A DNA stretch of 64,000 nt, taken from assembly GCA_054661495.1 (NCBI GenBank), contig BAAFSQ010000004.1, forward strand, positions 38,200 to 102,199, written 5' to 3'. Below, piece by piece: positions 1 through 14,849 of this stretch. The notes under the pieces were generated by a model. The model worked only from the letters and a program-made list of their open reading frames with translations, did not search any database and was not told the DNA's origin. The stretch comes from Zygophlyctis sp. KS116 (Eukaryota > Chytridiomycota). The position numbers and the translations under genes are program-made. Position 1 is the stretch's first letter; the number at the start of each line of letters is the position of its first letter.

Positions 1-429
1 ATACAAACATGGCCAGTTGATCAGTACAAATTGATTAAAGATCAAGTACCTGCAATCGAAGATAGTTTTTCTAATCAAACAAGTGTTATTTTAAAATACA
101 GATCAAAGCAATATGTTGAAACTTTAAATGGAACTTTGGATCAGTCGGAAATTATGGTTACAATAACTCTCGAAGATATTGCGAATCGTTATCTTCAAAT
201 TATTGCATCTCCTGATAATATTCCAGACTCTCCTTTTATGAGTTATGGTGTAATGAATCAACTTGAACTGATTGAATTGGGGTCCTCAAAGTTTGAAGAA
301 GAAACAGATGTCAGAGTCAAGGTGGGTCTACCCACTTATGATGAAATCAAGGAAAAAGGAATTGTTCCACTCAAATGGTATTTTACTAAAATTTCGAAAT
401 TTAATAGTACCACGGCCTCAATGTTTTAG
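1..429 (+). CDS. 3' part of an unrecognised protein (truncated by window edge)
   Basis: The frame is open from base 1 and ends at TAG 427-429, so about 142 C-terminal residues are visible and the start lies outside the window. I do not recognise the family. The visible part is acidic and soluble-looking, with no clear membrane segment or catalytic motif. It ends tail-to-tail with homocitrate synthase, whose stop is 70 bp away. Length and ordinary codon use support a real gene; the function is unknown. Confidence 0.6.
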   Translation: MQTWPVDQYKLIKDQVPAIEDSFSNQTSVILKYRSKQYVETLNGTLDQSEIMVTITLEDIANRYLQIIASPDNIPDSPFMSYGVMNQLELIELGSSKFEEETDVRVKVGLPTYDEIKEKGIVPLKWYFTKISKFNSTTASMF

Positions 430-498
430 CCTCAATCAAATAGTTGCTGGTCTGAATTTTGATAATAATAAAACTAATCAGGTTTATTAAAATTCATT

Positions 499-2090
<1,592 letters not shown>

Positions 2091-5000
2091 ATGGCAGAGT
2101 TGATTCAATTATTAAGTGCTCTCCAATCAATTAACAATGAGACTCGATCATCTGCTGAAAAAGCATTGGAATCCCTTTGTACTCCTGAAAATGCGCCAAA
2201 TCTATTGATCAATCTTTCCTTGTTTTGTTCGCCTACATCTGATACAAATGAATTGCGATCTTTTGCTGCGATTTTAATTAAACGACTGGGACTTATGACG
2301 ATAAAAGATTCTGAGCTGTCATTATTAAGTACACTATCTATAGATCAAATCATGGCAGTGAAAAATAATCTAACCAGTGCAGTCATGCAGGATAGCATAT
2401 CTTCCTCAAGACAGAAAATAGGTTATGCAATTGCAGAGCTATTCAAATACTTTAATTCAGTTAATGTTCCTTGGGATGTCTCTGATTGCTTAAGGGCTAT
2501 GATTACACATCAAGATTCCGGATTAAGAGAAACTGCATTTCTAATTATTAATGCTGCTCCGATTATCTTGGAAGAAATGACTGGTCATCAGGTGGAAGGA
2601 ATTGGAAAATGTCTTTTTAGTGGACTTAAGGATGAGTCTTTGGATGTTCGAATATCGGCATTGGAGGCAACAGCATCATTATTAATTAATACTGAAACTA
2701 ATACTACAAGAGAAGGATTAAAGTCTATTGTTTCTGAAATGATGGCAGTACTTCCAGTAGTATTAAATGCAGGCAATAGAGAAGATGCATTTGTTGATTG
2801 TCTATCAGTGTTGATAGAAGTTGCTGAATCTTATCCAAAGTTGTTTAGATCTGTTTTAGATCAAGCTCTGCCATTTATGTTGGAAATAATGAAAAATAAT
2901 GAAATGGATGATTCCGTTAAGCAGAGTTGTTTGGAATTTTTAATGACGATTATGGAGCAAGTACCAGGTATGATGAAAAAGCAGCAGCATTTTGTTCCAA
3001 CAATTCTTCCGATTCTTTTAAATTGGATGGAAGATGTTGAAGACGATCCGAGTTGGTATACGACAGATGATGTATTAAAATATTTATGTAATTCAAAGGT
3101 TGATGATCAAGATAATGACTTGAATCCTATTGTGGCTGAACAGGCTCTAGATAGGATTGCTCTGGCAATGAAAGGAACTGTCGTACTTCCAATCGCTTTT
3201 TCTATTATTCCTGGAATGCTCTCTTCTGCCGAATGGCAAAAAAGACATGCTGCACTTAAAGCAATTTCAGCTATTGGTGAAGGATGTTTCAAAATAATGA
3301 AGATGGAATTAGAAAAAATTCTCAGGTAATTATTAATGATTCTTAAAATCAAGTGTTGTTATTCCTCACCTTGCTGATCCTCATCCTCGCGTGCGACACG
3401 CTGCATGCAATGCTATTGGTCAAATGTGTACAGATTTTAGTCCCACTATAGAACAAAAATTCCACAATATTATAGTTCCCGCACTTGTAGGTGTTATGGA
3501 TGATGTCCAGTTTCCTAGGTAATGCTCTAATTTAATTAATATATTAGAGTTCAGGCATACGGAGCTGCTGCGATTGTAAATTTTTCGGAAAATGCAAAAA
3601 AGCATCATATTTCTCCATATTTAGATATGATATTTCAGCGTCTTTTGATTTTGCTAAATACTGGAAAACGATATGTGCAGGAACAGGCTATTACGTCAAT
3701 TGCCACTGTTGCAGACTCTGCTGGCGATCATTTTGTCAAGTACTATTCTTCCATTATGCCATTATTGATGAATATCCTTCGTCAGGCGACCCAAAAGGAA
3801 TTTCGTTTGCTAAGGGGAAAGACATTGGAATGTGCCACCTTAATTGCATTAGCTGTAGGAAAGGCCGTTTTTTCTCCAGACGCACCTCAATTCATCGAAA
3901 TTATGAAGTCAATTCAGGCTTCCGTCAGTGATAATGATGATCCACAATCATCGTATTTGTTATCTGCCTGGGCAAGAATTTGTAAAGTCTTGGGCCATGA
4001 CTTTGCTCCATTTTTGGATCAAGTTCTGCCTCCACTTTTTGCATCAGCAGAAATAAAGCCAGACTTTGCTGTTTTCGAGGGTAACACACTTTATGAATTT
4101 TAATTCTTAGAAGACGATCAAATAGACACTGATAAGTATAACGAGGATGAAGGATGGGAATTTGTTAGTGTTGAGGGACAAAGAGTAGGCATTAAGACTA
4201 GTATTCTAGAAGATAAATGCACTGCAGTTGAAATGTTGATTTGTTATGCGCAAGAAATGGGTGCAGATTTCCATCCCTATGTTCAAAAGGTTTTAGGAAT
4301 CGTTGTTCCTCTTTTGAAATTTTATTTTCATGACGGAGTTCGGTTTGCTTCTGCATCAGTGATACCTTTTCTATTCAAATCTTGGGTGGATGCAAAAGTT
4401 CGTAAGAATATTTAAAGGCTCACATTTAGCAAGGGAAACTATATTGGCCACTTGGCAAGATGTTTGTGACAAAATGTTAAACGTGATTATTGCGGAACCT
4501 GATGTTACATTTATAGCACACTTGCTAGAGTCTGTTCATGAAGTATATTTCCATTTAAAATAACTTAACTAGACTATATCTAATTTGGGGAAATACTGCA
4601 TGACAAATGAGTTAACGCAGAAATGTATTTCTGCTCTGCAAAACCAAGTCAATGAATACATGTCAAGATCTAACGAGCGTGAAGGTATGGAATTTTTTTT
4701 GTCGGTGATGATTTTCAGATTGGATTCAGAGCTTTACTTAAACATGCGTCTTTCACCAGACCGGTTTCTTTTTTTAAAGATCTGTAAATGCTATGACCTA
4801 ACTTAACACTTGATCTGAGACATTTTCATCATTAAATGCTAACTTTGTAGGAAAAAGGAAAAATTCAGAATATGAACCGGAAGATGATCAAGGAGATGAA
4901 GAGGAAGACGCAGATGAAGAGCTGATGAGCCAGGTAAGAATATTGATTGTATAAAAAACAAGTTATCTAGAATCATCCATGAACTCTTGAAGTCTCAAGA

Positions 5001-5727
5001 TGTCCAGTTCTTTCCTTTTTTCGATCAAATTATGCCATTACTCCAATCGTTTTTAGTCAGTCAGTCTACCTCATGCCGTCAATGGGCATTATGTGCTTTT
5101 GACGATTTAATTGAATACACTGGCCCTGCATGTGCACCATATCAGTCTCACTTTCTTCCTTTTATAATTTCTGGTTTAAAAGATACTCACCCAGAAATCC
5201 GACAAGCTAGTTCCTACGGTATTGGCGTAGCAGCACAGTATGGAGGTGAACCATTCAGTCAGTTTTGTGTTTCCTCCTTAGAGCATATTTTTGCTTCCAT
5301 CGAAGCATATCCAAATGTTGAAGGTGATGATTCAATAGCTTTTGCCCGGGAGAATTTAATTTCAGCTGTAGGAAAAATATGTCATTTTCATTCAAACTTA
5401 TTTGATGTGGATACTGTTTTAAAGAAATGGATTGAATTACTTCCTATTCTTAAAGATGATGAAGAAGCAGTTCCTACATACTCTTACCTGTTGGATTTGG
5501 TAGAATCTCAACATCCTTCAGTTATTGCGTCAACTTTAAAAATCTCATCAATCTTAATGGAAGTGTTAGTTGTCTCTGCAGATCTTTTTACAAATCAAGA
5601 CGAATTAGTTAAGCGTATTGTCCGTGTATCTTCAGCGCTATTGTCTCACTTTGACGCCGAAACCCGCACAAAGCTTTGGATGACTCTTGATCAAGGAAAA
5701 CAAAACAAATTGCAGCAGTATTTTTAG
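2091..5727 (+). CDS. IPO5: Importin subunit beta-3 / importin-5 (karyopherin Kap121/Pse1 type)
   Basis: Nuclear import receptor built of HEAT repeats. Eight exons: 2091-3325, 3354-3518, 3548-4080, 4111-4401, 4430-4542, 4573-4684, 4851-4933, 4963-5727. They give 1098 residues, close to the usual size of importin-5. The conserved [12 protein letters not shown] helix, the loop with [16 protein letters not shown] before the central HEAT repeats, and the acidic insert ([16 protein letters not shown]) identify the IPO5/Kap121 branch rather than importin-4/Kap123. Six introns are 28-30 nt. The one at 4685-4850 is 166 nt and carries a snoRNA-like element. The start is ATG 2091; an in-frame TTG at 2076 was not used. 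Confidence 0.95.
4696..4826 (+). ncRNA. Candidate intron-encoded box C/D snoRNA
   Basis: It lies in the 166-nt importin-5 intron (4685-4850), the only long intron in that gene. A perfect C box GTGATGA is at 4705-4711 and a D box CTGA at 4815-4818. The flanks TGTC (4700-4703) and GACA (4819-4822) pair to form the short terminal stem expected next to a C/D kink-turn. A pyrimidine-rich internal segment and a CAGA (possible D') lie between. The distance to the branch site (GCTAAC near 4839) and the 3' splice site fits intronic snoRNA processing. I could not assign an rRNA target by eye, and the C-to-D distance is somewhat long. Position and boxes are directly visible; function is inferred. Confidence 0.6.
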
Positions 5728-5802
5728 AGTTATTTTAATATGAATCTTATTTAAATTTATTGATTTCGAATGATCCTCAGGCCTTGACCTGGACTTTCTC
5801 AA

Positions 5803-6764
5803 ATGGTTTACAATCCAAAGACGACGATTTATGTCTGTAATTACCAATCTTATTAATTTAATAGCTGGCCTAGATTCCATTGTAGATTCCGCAATCTTAA
5901 ATTCCATTTTCTCCCCTTTTGGTGAAATTACACAAGTACAACTTCCCATAGATCCGCAGAATGGTAAGCGATCATGGCTTATTAATCGCTAGCATCTCAG
6001 CATAAAGGATTTGCATTTGTTGAATTTGAAACTAATGAAGACGCACAAGATGCAATTGATAACATCCACATGTCGGAATTGTATGGCAAAGTAATTAAAG
6101 TTTCTCTTGCAAGGCCTTATAAAGCAAAGGTGGATGAGACTGCAAGACCGATCTGGGATGAGACTCCAACATCTTTCACTTCATTACTTACAGTTGAAGA
6201 AAATGAAGAGACACAAACTCAAAAGAAACAAAAGCTCTTATCAAATGATTATCCCACAGTCTATTTTGATATTCAGATTAACGGTGTAGATGTAGGAAGA
6301 GTAGTGATGGCTTTGCGATCAGATGTTGTACCAATTACTGTTAAGAATTTTATGGCACTATGCAATCATGAGAAAGGATTTGGGTTCCGACGCAGTTTAT
6401 TTCATAGAATAATTCCTGGTTTTATGTGTCAAGGTAAAATGAAATACTTTTATTTTCAGGTGGTGATTTTACAAGAGGCGATGGTACAGGGGGAAAATCT
6501 ATATATGGAGAGAAGTTTTCTGATGAAAACTTTGAGCTTAAGCATACAAAAGGAGGACTACTATCTATGGCAAACGCAGGTCCTAATACAAATGCTTCAC
6601 AGTTTTTTATTACTACAGAGAAATCAGAGTGGCTGGATAACAAGCATGTTGTTTTTGGAGAAGTTGTAAAGGGAATGGATGTAGTTAAAAAGATTGAAAG
6701 ATGTGGGACATCATCTGGTAAACCTACAAAAAGAGTAGAAATCGTTCATTCGGGATCTTTATAG
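5803..6764 (+). CDS. PPIE: RRM-cyclophilin (peptidyl-prolyl isomerase E, spliceosomal)
   Basis: Four exons (5803-5836, 5865-5963, 5993-6433, 6460-6764) give 292 residues, about the size of human PPIE. An N-terminal RRM (residues about 7-83) has RNP2 TIYVSGL and RNP1 KGFAFVEF. A linker leads to a C-terminal cyclophilin domain with [14 protein letters not shown], the conserved GKSIYGEKF and [16 protein letters not shown]. The Arg of FHRIIPGF and the Phe/Gln pair of SQFFITT fit an active isomerase, and the cyclosporin-contact Trp is present in [15 protein letters not shown] joins the spliceosome at the Bact stage. Introns are 26-29 nt. The gene ends 6 bp from the stop of homoisocitrate dehydrogenase on the other strand. 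Confidence 0.95.
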
Positions 6765-6770
6765 TATTTA

Positions 6771-7878
<1,108 letters not shown>

Positions 7879-7885
7879 TTACGAT

Positions 7886-8298
7886 TTATTTTACTTTTTC
7901 TGATAAAATTTGTTGATAAAATTCATGATTGACTTGTGCGATTTCATCCAAACAATTAAATTTCAATTCTAAACCATAGCAATGTTTAATCCATTCAATA
8001 AAATCACTTGTATTTCCAATCAATTGTCCTGAATTTTTATAAATCAATTGAGATAAAGAATCTTTATCCAGACAAGATCTATTAGCAGTCAACCTTCCCT
8101 CCCAATGATTTTCTAAAATAGCCTGATCTACCCAATCTGACCATTCAGAAGCATTTTTGAAAATAACTTGAACATGAAAATCTGGTAGATTCTTTTCTAG
8201 ATAATAGCCTAATGCTTCAGCCTTTATAATTAGAATCATGAATTTACATGAGCAAGGGCAGGATCTCGAGATATTCCAGAAATTATATAATGAGCCAT
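7886..8298 (-). CDS. Free-standing MDH1B N-terminal-like domain protein
   Basis: Exons 8298-8248 and 8221-7886, joined over a 26-nt intron, give 128 residues beginning MAHYIISGISRDP. The pattern (AEALGYYLEKNLPDFHV, the EWSDWV segment, then IYKNSGQLIGNTSDFIEWIKHCYGL) resembles the N-terminal domain of the cilium-associated malate dehydrogenase 1B. The malate dehydrogenase domain that normally follows is absent and the next gene is unrelated. The fold resembles a thioredoxin/glutaredoxin-like module, but no CxxC remains. The biochemical role is unknown; a flagellar role is inferred from family membership. The start is fixed by match to the family N-terminus. Confidence 0.7.
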
Positions 8299-8453
8299 AA
8301 TTCATAAACAAATAAAAATCTCGTATTTTACATGAAGGATTTCTGGTTTGATAAGAATCCAGAAAAAATTTGACTGCTTGTTCTGCTTGATTTAAAATTT
8401 CTTTCGGATCTTGCTGATTTGGAAATTAATTTGATAAATTAATATCAAAAATA

Positions 8454-11400
8454 ATGTCCAGTTCTGACTGTGACGATGATGTTAGTTTTACGGCCTCTCC
8501 AAAGAAAAAGGTATCATTCACATAGTTTCTGAAATATAGGTTTCACAGCTTCTAAAGCCAAAAGGACAAAGTAAAGTAGTAAAGAAAAAGTCTAAGCCCG
8601 AATCTTCGCCATTGAGTAATTTTACTTCTACAACCTCTCATAATCCTAAAAAAACTATTGAACAGATTTACCAAAAGAAAACTCAGTTGGAGCATATTCT
8701 TCTTCGGCCAGATTCTTACATTGGTTCAACAGAGGCGCAAACTACCAATTTATGGGTTTATGAAAATGATGGTATGGTTTACAAAAGTATTACATACGTT
8801 CCTGGATTCTATAAAATATTTGATGAAATAATTGTTAATGCTGCTGATAATAAAGTACGGGATCCAAAAATGGATACTATCAAGGTTTCTATTGATAGAG
8901 AAAATAATACAATCTCAGTATGGAATAATGGAAAAGGAATTCCAATTGAAATGCACGCAAAGGAAAAAGTTTATGTACCAGAACTTATTTTTGGTCATTT
9001 GTTAACTTCATCAAAGTAATTTTTACTCTTTTTCTAATTAAAGCTACGATGACGAAGAAAAAAAAGTTACCGGTGGGAGAAATGGATATGGTGCAAAGCT
9101 TTGTAATATTTTTTCAACAGAATTTATCGTGGAAACTTGTGATGCAAAGACTGGGAAGAAGTTTAGACAAGTTTATCGAAATAATATGAGTGATAGAACT
9201 CCACCTGAAATTGTTCAAGCATCTAAAAAGGAAGAATATACTAAAATCACCTTCAAGCCTGATTTAGCTAGATTTCATTTGGAATCTATTGATGATGATT
9301 TTGAGGCTCTTTTGAAAAAAAGGGTCTATGATCTTGCTGGATGTTGTCATGGGGTCAAGGTGTATCTAAATGATATTCGAATCAAAATCAAGGTATGTTA
9401 GGGAGGTCTAAATATTGTAGGACTTTAAAGAGTATATTGAATTATACTTGAATAGTCGATCAAACAATTCTAATGATTCTGAATTTACAAGTGCTGCAAA
9501 TGGAAAGTCTACTGTAATCTATGACACAGACAAAAATCGTTGGGAAATTGGTTTTGCTGTATCTGACGGTCAGTTCCAGCAAGTTAGTTTTGTCAATTCG
9601 ATATGTACAATTAAAGGAGGAACGCATGTCAACTTTATTGCTGATCAAGTAGTTTCTCAACTTATCGAAGCTGTAAAAAAGAAGGATAAGAAAGGCGCAC
9701 CTGTAAAGCCATTTCAAGCCAAGAATCATTTATGGCTATTTGTAAATTGTTCTATTGAAAATCCAACTTTTGACTCTCAAACCAAAGAAACAATGACTCT
9801 TAGAGCTAGCTCTTTTGGTTCTAAATTCACTGTTGGAGAGGATTTCATGAAAAAGGGTATTAAGCTAGATATCACTTACTTTTTATAGTTATGAAATCCG
9901 GTGTCGTTGACAACATTTTAAAGTTTGTTCATTTCAAAGAAAATCAAATGTTAAAGAAAACAGATGGAGCAAAAAAAACTCGTATTTCTGGAATTGTTAA
10001 ATTGGGTAATTATTGTAATTGGTTTACATAAAGATGATGCGAACAATGCGGGAACAAGATTGGGCAATCAATGTACATTGATCCTTACAGAAGGAGATTC
10101 TGCAAAATCTTTAGCTGTTTCAGGTCTTGCTGTTGTCGGAAGAGATAATTTTGGAGTGTTCCCACTCCGAGGAAAGTTGTTGAACGTACGTGATGCTAGT
10201 CCCTCTATGGTATCAAATAATGCTGAAATCAATTCAATCAAACAAATTCTGGGCTTACAGCATGGGAAGGTTTACGATGCCACAGATTCTTTACGATATG
10301 GACATTTAATGATTATGACAGATCAGGATCACGATGGCTCGCATATTAAAGGCCTTATCATAAATCTTCTCGATCATTTTTGGCCAAGCTTGATGAAAAT
10401 TCCCGGCTTTTTGTTAGAGTTTATTACTCCAATTGTGAAAGTAATTTTAATTAATTTTACCGCAAGGTTTCAAAAGGAAAGGGAAATAATGCTGTTGAAA
10501 AATCTTTTTTCACCATTCCAGAATATGAAAATTGGAAGGAGGAAAATGAGGATGGAAAAGGATGGCACATTAAGTACTATAAGGTATTGAACGTAAAAAA
10601 TAAAAATTACAGGGTCTGGGTACCTCGACTACTGCTGATGCCAAAAAGTATTTCTCAGATATGAATAAGCATTTAAAACCTTTCTCAGTTTGCGAAAATG
10701 AAGAGAGAGGGTATGTGGATATGGCCTTCAACAAGAAAAAAGCTGATGATAGAAAAGAATGGCTCCGCCAATTTCAGCCTGGTACATACATGGATCATCG
10801 AACGCAGGAAATCTCAATCGGTGATTTTATAAATAAAGAACTGATTCTTTTCTCTATGGCTGATAATGCACGTTCTATACCTTCTGTAATGGATGGCTTT
10901 AAGCCAGGGCAGAGAAAAATATTGTTTGCTTGCTTCAAAAGAAATCTTAAATCAGAAATTAAAGTTGCACAATTGGCTGGTTATGTCTCTGAACATGCCG
11001 CATATCATCATGGAGAGCAAAGTTTGTGTAGTACAATTGTGGGAATGGCCCAAAATTATGTCGGTTCAAACAACTTGAACTTTTTAGAACCATTAGGTCA
11101 ATTTGGTACACGTTTGCAAGGTGGTAAAGATGCTGCTAGTGCTCGTTATATTTTTACTAATCTATCGCCATTTTCCAGACTTGCATTTCATCCCGCTGAT
11201 GATGCACTCTTGAAAACCTTAAATGATGATGGACAAAGTATTGAACCAGAATGGTATCTTCCTGTTATCCCTATGGTTTTAGTAAATGGAGCAGAAGGCA
11301 TTGGTACTGGTTGGTCAACATCAGTTCCTAACTATAATCCCCGAGATATAGTTGAAAATATTCATCTTTACTTGAGAAATGAAGAGCTGAAGCCTATTCA

Positions 11401-12883
11401 CCCCTGGTATCGTGGATTTACAGGGAAAATTGAGTATATCGGAAAGGAACGCTACCGGGTCACAGGGACTATAACCAAAATCAATGAAACTACAGTAGAA
11501 ATTACAGAGCTTCCCATTCGGAGCTGGACGCAAAATTATAAAGAACAGCTAGAAGAATGGCTTCAGGGAAGTGAGAAAGTCACTGCTTGGATCAAAGACT
11601 ACAAGGAGTATCACACGGATTCTTCAGTTCATTTTGTAATTACTTTGTCTGAAGCGAACATGGCAGCAGCTGAAAAAGAAGGACTGGAAGTAAAGTTTAA
11701 ATTAATCTCACAGATTGCAACTTCTAATTTGGTATGCTTTGATCGCGAAGGGCGAATCAGGAAATATACCTCTGTTAATGATATTTTAAGTGAATTCTGT
11801 GACGCTAGAAAAGAGTTTTATCAAAAAAGAAAAGTAATTACTCTTATAAACTAATATTTCAGGAACATCTTTTGCAGCAACTCACAGCTGAACTAACCCG
11901 ACTGGAAAATCGAGTTCGATTTGTTACAGAAATAATTGAAGGAAAACTTATTGTTCAAAATCGCAAAAAAGTGGATTTAATTCAGGATTTAAAAAAGCGA
12001 GGATATCATCCCATTTATAAATCTGGTTCTGTTGAGGCTGAAGAAGGCGATAAAGACTCTGCAGAAAATTCAGCAGGAAACAATCACGGGTATGATTATT
12101 TGATGAGCATGCCGATTTGGAGTCTGACCATGGAAAAAGTAAAATGATTCTTTATTAAAATATTAGGTCCAATCCCTGCTGGCAGAGAAACGAGGCAAAG
12201 AACAAGAGGTCAAAATCCTGATAGGACAGACAGTGAATGACCTTTGGAGAACAGATTTGGATGCGCTTTTAGCACAATGGGATGAATTTGAAAGAATGCA
12301 GTCTGAACTCGAGTCTACCAGGCCAGGAAAATCTGGAGTTTCAAAAAAGATCCCTCTTAAAAAAGCCAAACCAAAGAAGAAGGATGATTCTGATGTCTCT
12401 ATGGAAGGAGAAGACGATGAATTTTCTGTGGCAAAAAAGAAAAAACCAATTAAAGCCAAATCTGCATCTTCAGTTGCTCTAAAGAAGGAATCCCCCAAGA
12501 AGGAATCTCCTAAAAAGAAATCGCTGGCTTCTTCTGCTCCTGTATTGACCAAGTCGAAACCAAAGCCGAAACCTGTTATTTCAAAGACTGCGTCAAAGGG
12601 AATAGACTCTTATTTTTCCGTTGATAAACCAAAGATATCAAGTCCTGTGGCTAGCTTAAGTGAATCTCTTTCTTCAATGGACGTGGAATCCAAGAAGAAC
12701 AAGACGCGTGAGCCTGAAGCAATGCAAGTCTCTGACGATGATCTCATTTTGTCTAGTACTCCCAAAAGAAGATCTCCCAGGGCAGCGAAAAAGAAGACAA
12801 TAGTTATCTCATCTGAATCGGAATCTTTAGACTCTGAAAGCGAGCCTGAATTTGATGAGTCAGACTTTGAAGAAGATGAATAA
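8454..12883 (+). CDS. TOP2: DNA topoisomerase II
   Basis: Ten exons (8454-8510, 8540-9015, 9044-9392, 9421-9856, 9889-10005, 10034-10440, 10467-10583, 10613-11833, 11863-12138, 12167-12883) give 1390 residues. In order: GHKL ATPase with IIVNAADN and GGRNGYGAKLCN (residues about 115-180), TOPRIM with LTEGDSAK (about 497) and DQDHDGSH (about 574), the KGLGTST loop, and the breakage domain with the catalytic Tyr in ARYIFTNLS (about 830). A low-complexity Lys/Ser/Glu-rich C-terminal tail starts near residue 1200, as in eukaryotic Top2. All nine introns are 26-32 nt and each restores a conserved block. It is divergent from the MDH1B-N gene across 155 bp. Confidence 0.97.
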
Positions 12884-12933
12884 ATTGATGTTGATTTATT
12901 TCTCCAATTTTAAATTTATTCCGGCTATCATTA

Positions 12934-13322
12934 TTAGACAAGTAAACTTACACGAGGATTAGAATTCTCATTGTGGAATAGAGAATCATCACCCCAGGGA
13001 AATGGCTAAAGATTAACAGTCATGAATTTACATTTTTTCGCTTTCGAAGATAAGAATACTCCTTCAACTTGTTTGGATGTTCTTCCAAATGTCTGATATG
13101 TTCCAATTCCTGAGGAAGACTGTAAGCAGCAACAATGACGAGTCCGGGGATCACTAAAAAGAGATTTATATTCTTCCAAAGACGAATGGATTCTTTGAAT
13201 TAAATTTCTTTAAAATCACCTTTGGCACCAACTCTAGCCTGTAAGTCTTCCTTTAACATGACTTCATTCAAGGGAGGCAAAGACTGTCGAACAGTCGAAG
13301 AAAAGCGACGAAAGAAATTCAT
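12934..13322 (-). CDS. COX13: Cytochrome c oxidase subunit VIa
   Basis: Small nuclear-encoded subunit of respiratory complex IV in the inner mitochondrial membrane. Three exons (13322-13220, 13192-13032, 13005-12934) split by 27- and 26-nt introns give 111 residues; each exon is too short to stand out alone. A basic, Ser/Arg-rich start (MNFFRRFSSTVRQS) fits a presequence. One membrane segment follows (INLFLVIPGLVIVAAYSL), then the signature EYSYLRKRKN-PFPWGDDSLFHN, which matches the YLRIRTKPFPWGDG..LFHN motif of COX6A/Cox13. It lies between topoisomerase II and LYS9. Confidence 0.9.
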
Positions 13323-13392
13323 TTTTGACGCCACACGACGCCGCTCAATTGTCATACTCTGACATAATCTTGCATCATCAAAATCTTATTTT

Positions 13393-14794
13393 TCATAAAA
13401 TCTCATCAGTCATTTTGATTCCAAGAGACTCCAATTCCTTAATAATGGGATATACCAATTCCGGAGTCATGGGTGCTAATACACCACGTTCTTTAATTAC
13501 TCCCTCTAAAATTAATCTAGTAGCTATTCCAGCAGGAACTCCAACAGTAGTTGCCATAGCACTAGGTCCAAAAGGTTCTCCAAACCAAAGTCCAGTACAA
13601 GATTGGTTTTGAATAGATCCATCTTTTAACTGAATTTTAAATTTATGTTGCAACATAACCATATCACGCTCTCCAGGACCGTACATCATTTTTTCTTCGA
13701 GTAGACAGCATAAAGTATCTAACAAATTTCCTTTACAATTGACTATATTATTTGAAAACAGTCCCAACCATTTTAATCCATGGATAATTTGATCAGATTC
13801 ATCAGTATTTTTTAAAAGAGAGCTTTTAACAAGTATAGACTCTACAAGAGTTCTAAAAATTAAAATATTAAAGAGAAATTACTCTTCATCACAAGTTTTA
13901 GTCTGTAAAATCAATTTCATCAATTCTATCCAAGTAATACTAGTACCTTGAGTTACAAATGCACATGGCTCATCATTAAGAAATCCTAGAGATCCTAAAA
14001 CTTTTACAAATCCAGGAAAAACTGCATATCTTAGAGTTCCTCTTATTAAAGTTTTACATTCCGGAATAGAATATCTTTCAGTATAAGGAGTAGAATCTCT
14101 ATTTGGATATCCAACAAACGCAAAAGCAGGATAAATCTGTAGAGGTTTTACTGCGCTCATAAGATTATCACCACTAATTTCAACTACAGAACCATCCTTT
14201 AGAAATTTAGCTGAATTTTTAAGAGCTAATAAGACTCCTCTTGAGGACCAACTAAATTTATAACCAAGTGGATTATTGGAAGCCTCTGGAGATGGTAATC
14301 CACCGCAATAAGAAGTAAATTCTAAAATTTTCCCACCTGTAGAATGAACTTTATCAATAGTTTTAATTGCATACAAGTGATCTATCCCTGGATCAACCCC
14401 AATTTCATTAAAAACCGTAATTCCAGCATTTTTCGCTCTAAAAAACATTAATAAATATCATTTACTCTTGATGCAATTCCTGCATTGCTGGAGAAACATA
14501 TGATGTAGTAACCACATGTTTTTTATTTTGTATTGCAGCCTTGATCACTTTTACATGATGTGTATAAGGAATTAAAGAAATCACCAAATCATGTTTAGCG
14601 ATTGCATCCGACAATTGTTTTTCATCGCCCACATCCAAACTTGTATAGCTTGCATTATTAAACTTTTTGGCCAATTCCGATGCTGCTTCCGTTCGTCTGG
14701 CTGCGACTGTGATTTGATACTCTGGAAACTTTGCCAAATACGCTAAACAAGGTCCAGCAACGAATCCTGATCCCAATAACAGAATTTTTGTCAT
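13393..14794 (-). CDS. LYS9: Saccharopine dehydrogenase (L-glutamate-forming; saccharopine reductase)
   Basis: Condenses aminoadipate semialdehyde with glutamate and reduces the product to saccharopine, the penultimate lysine step. Exons 14794-14466, 14437-13883 and 13852-13393 (introns 28 and 30 nt) give 447 residues, the usual size of Lys9. The Rossmann start is ILLLGSGFVAGP, followed by VISLIPYTHH, VTTSYVSP, the conserved NEIGVDPGIDHLYAIK and SYCGGLPSPEASNNPLGYKFSWS. It is separate from any Lys2/LKR fusion, as in fungi. The start is ATG 14794, two codons inside the longest frame, directly before the Rossmann strand. This is the third lysine-pathway gene within 14.3 kb, again on the minus strand. 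Confidence 0.96.
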
Positions 14795-14849
14795 TTTCAA
14801 ACCAGCGCCCCAAGCTAGATTAAAGTGTCTGTGGGTAGTGAGTGGTCAA

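Noticed and set aside
5638-5949. 103-codon minus-strand ORF opposite the importin-5 end and PPIE start
   Set aside because: Overlaps two well-supported genes, has no family features and is explained as antisense of coding sequence.
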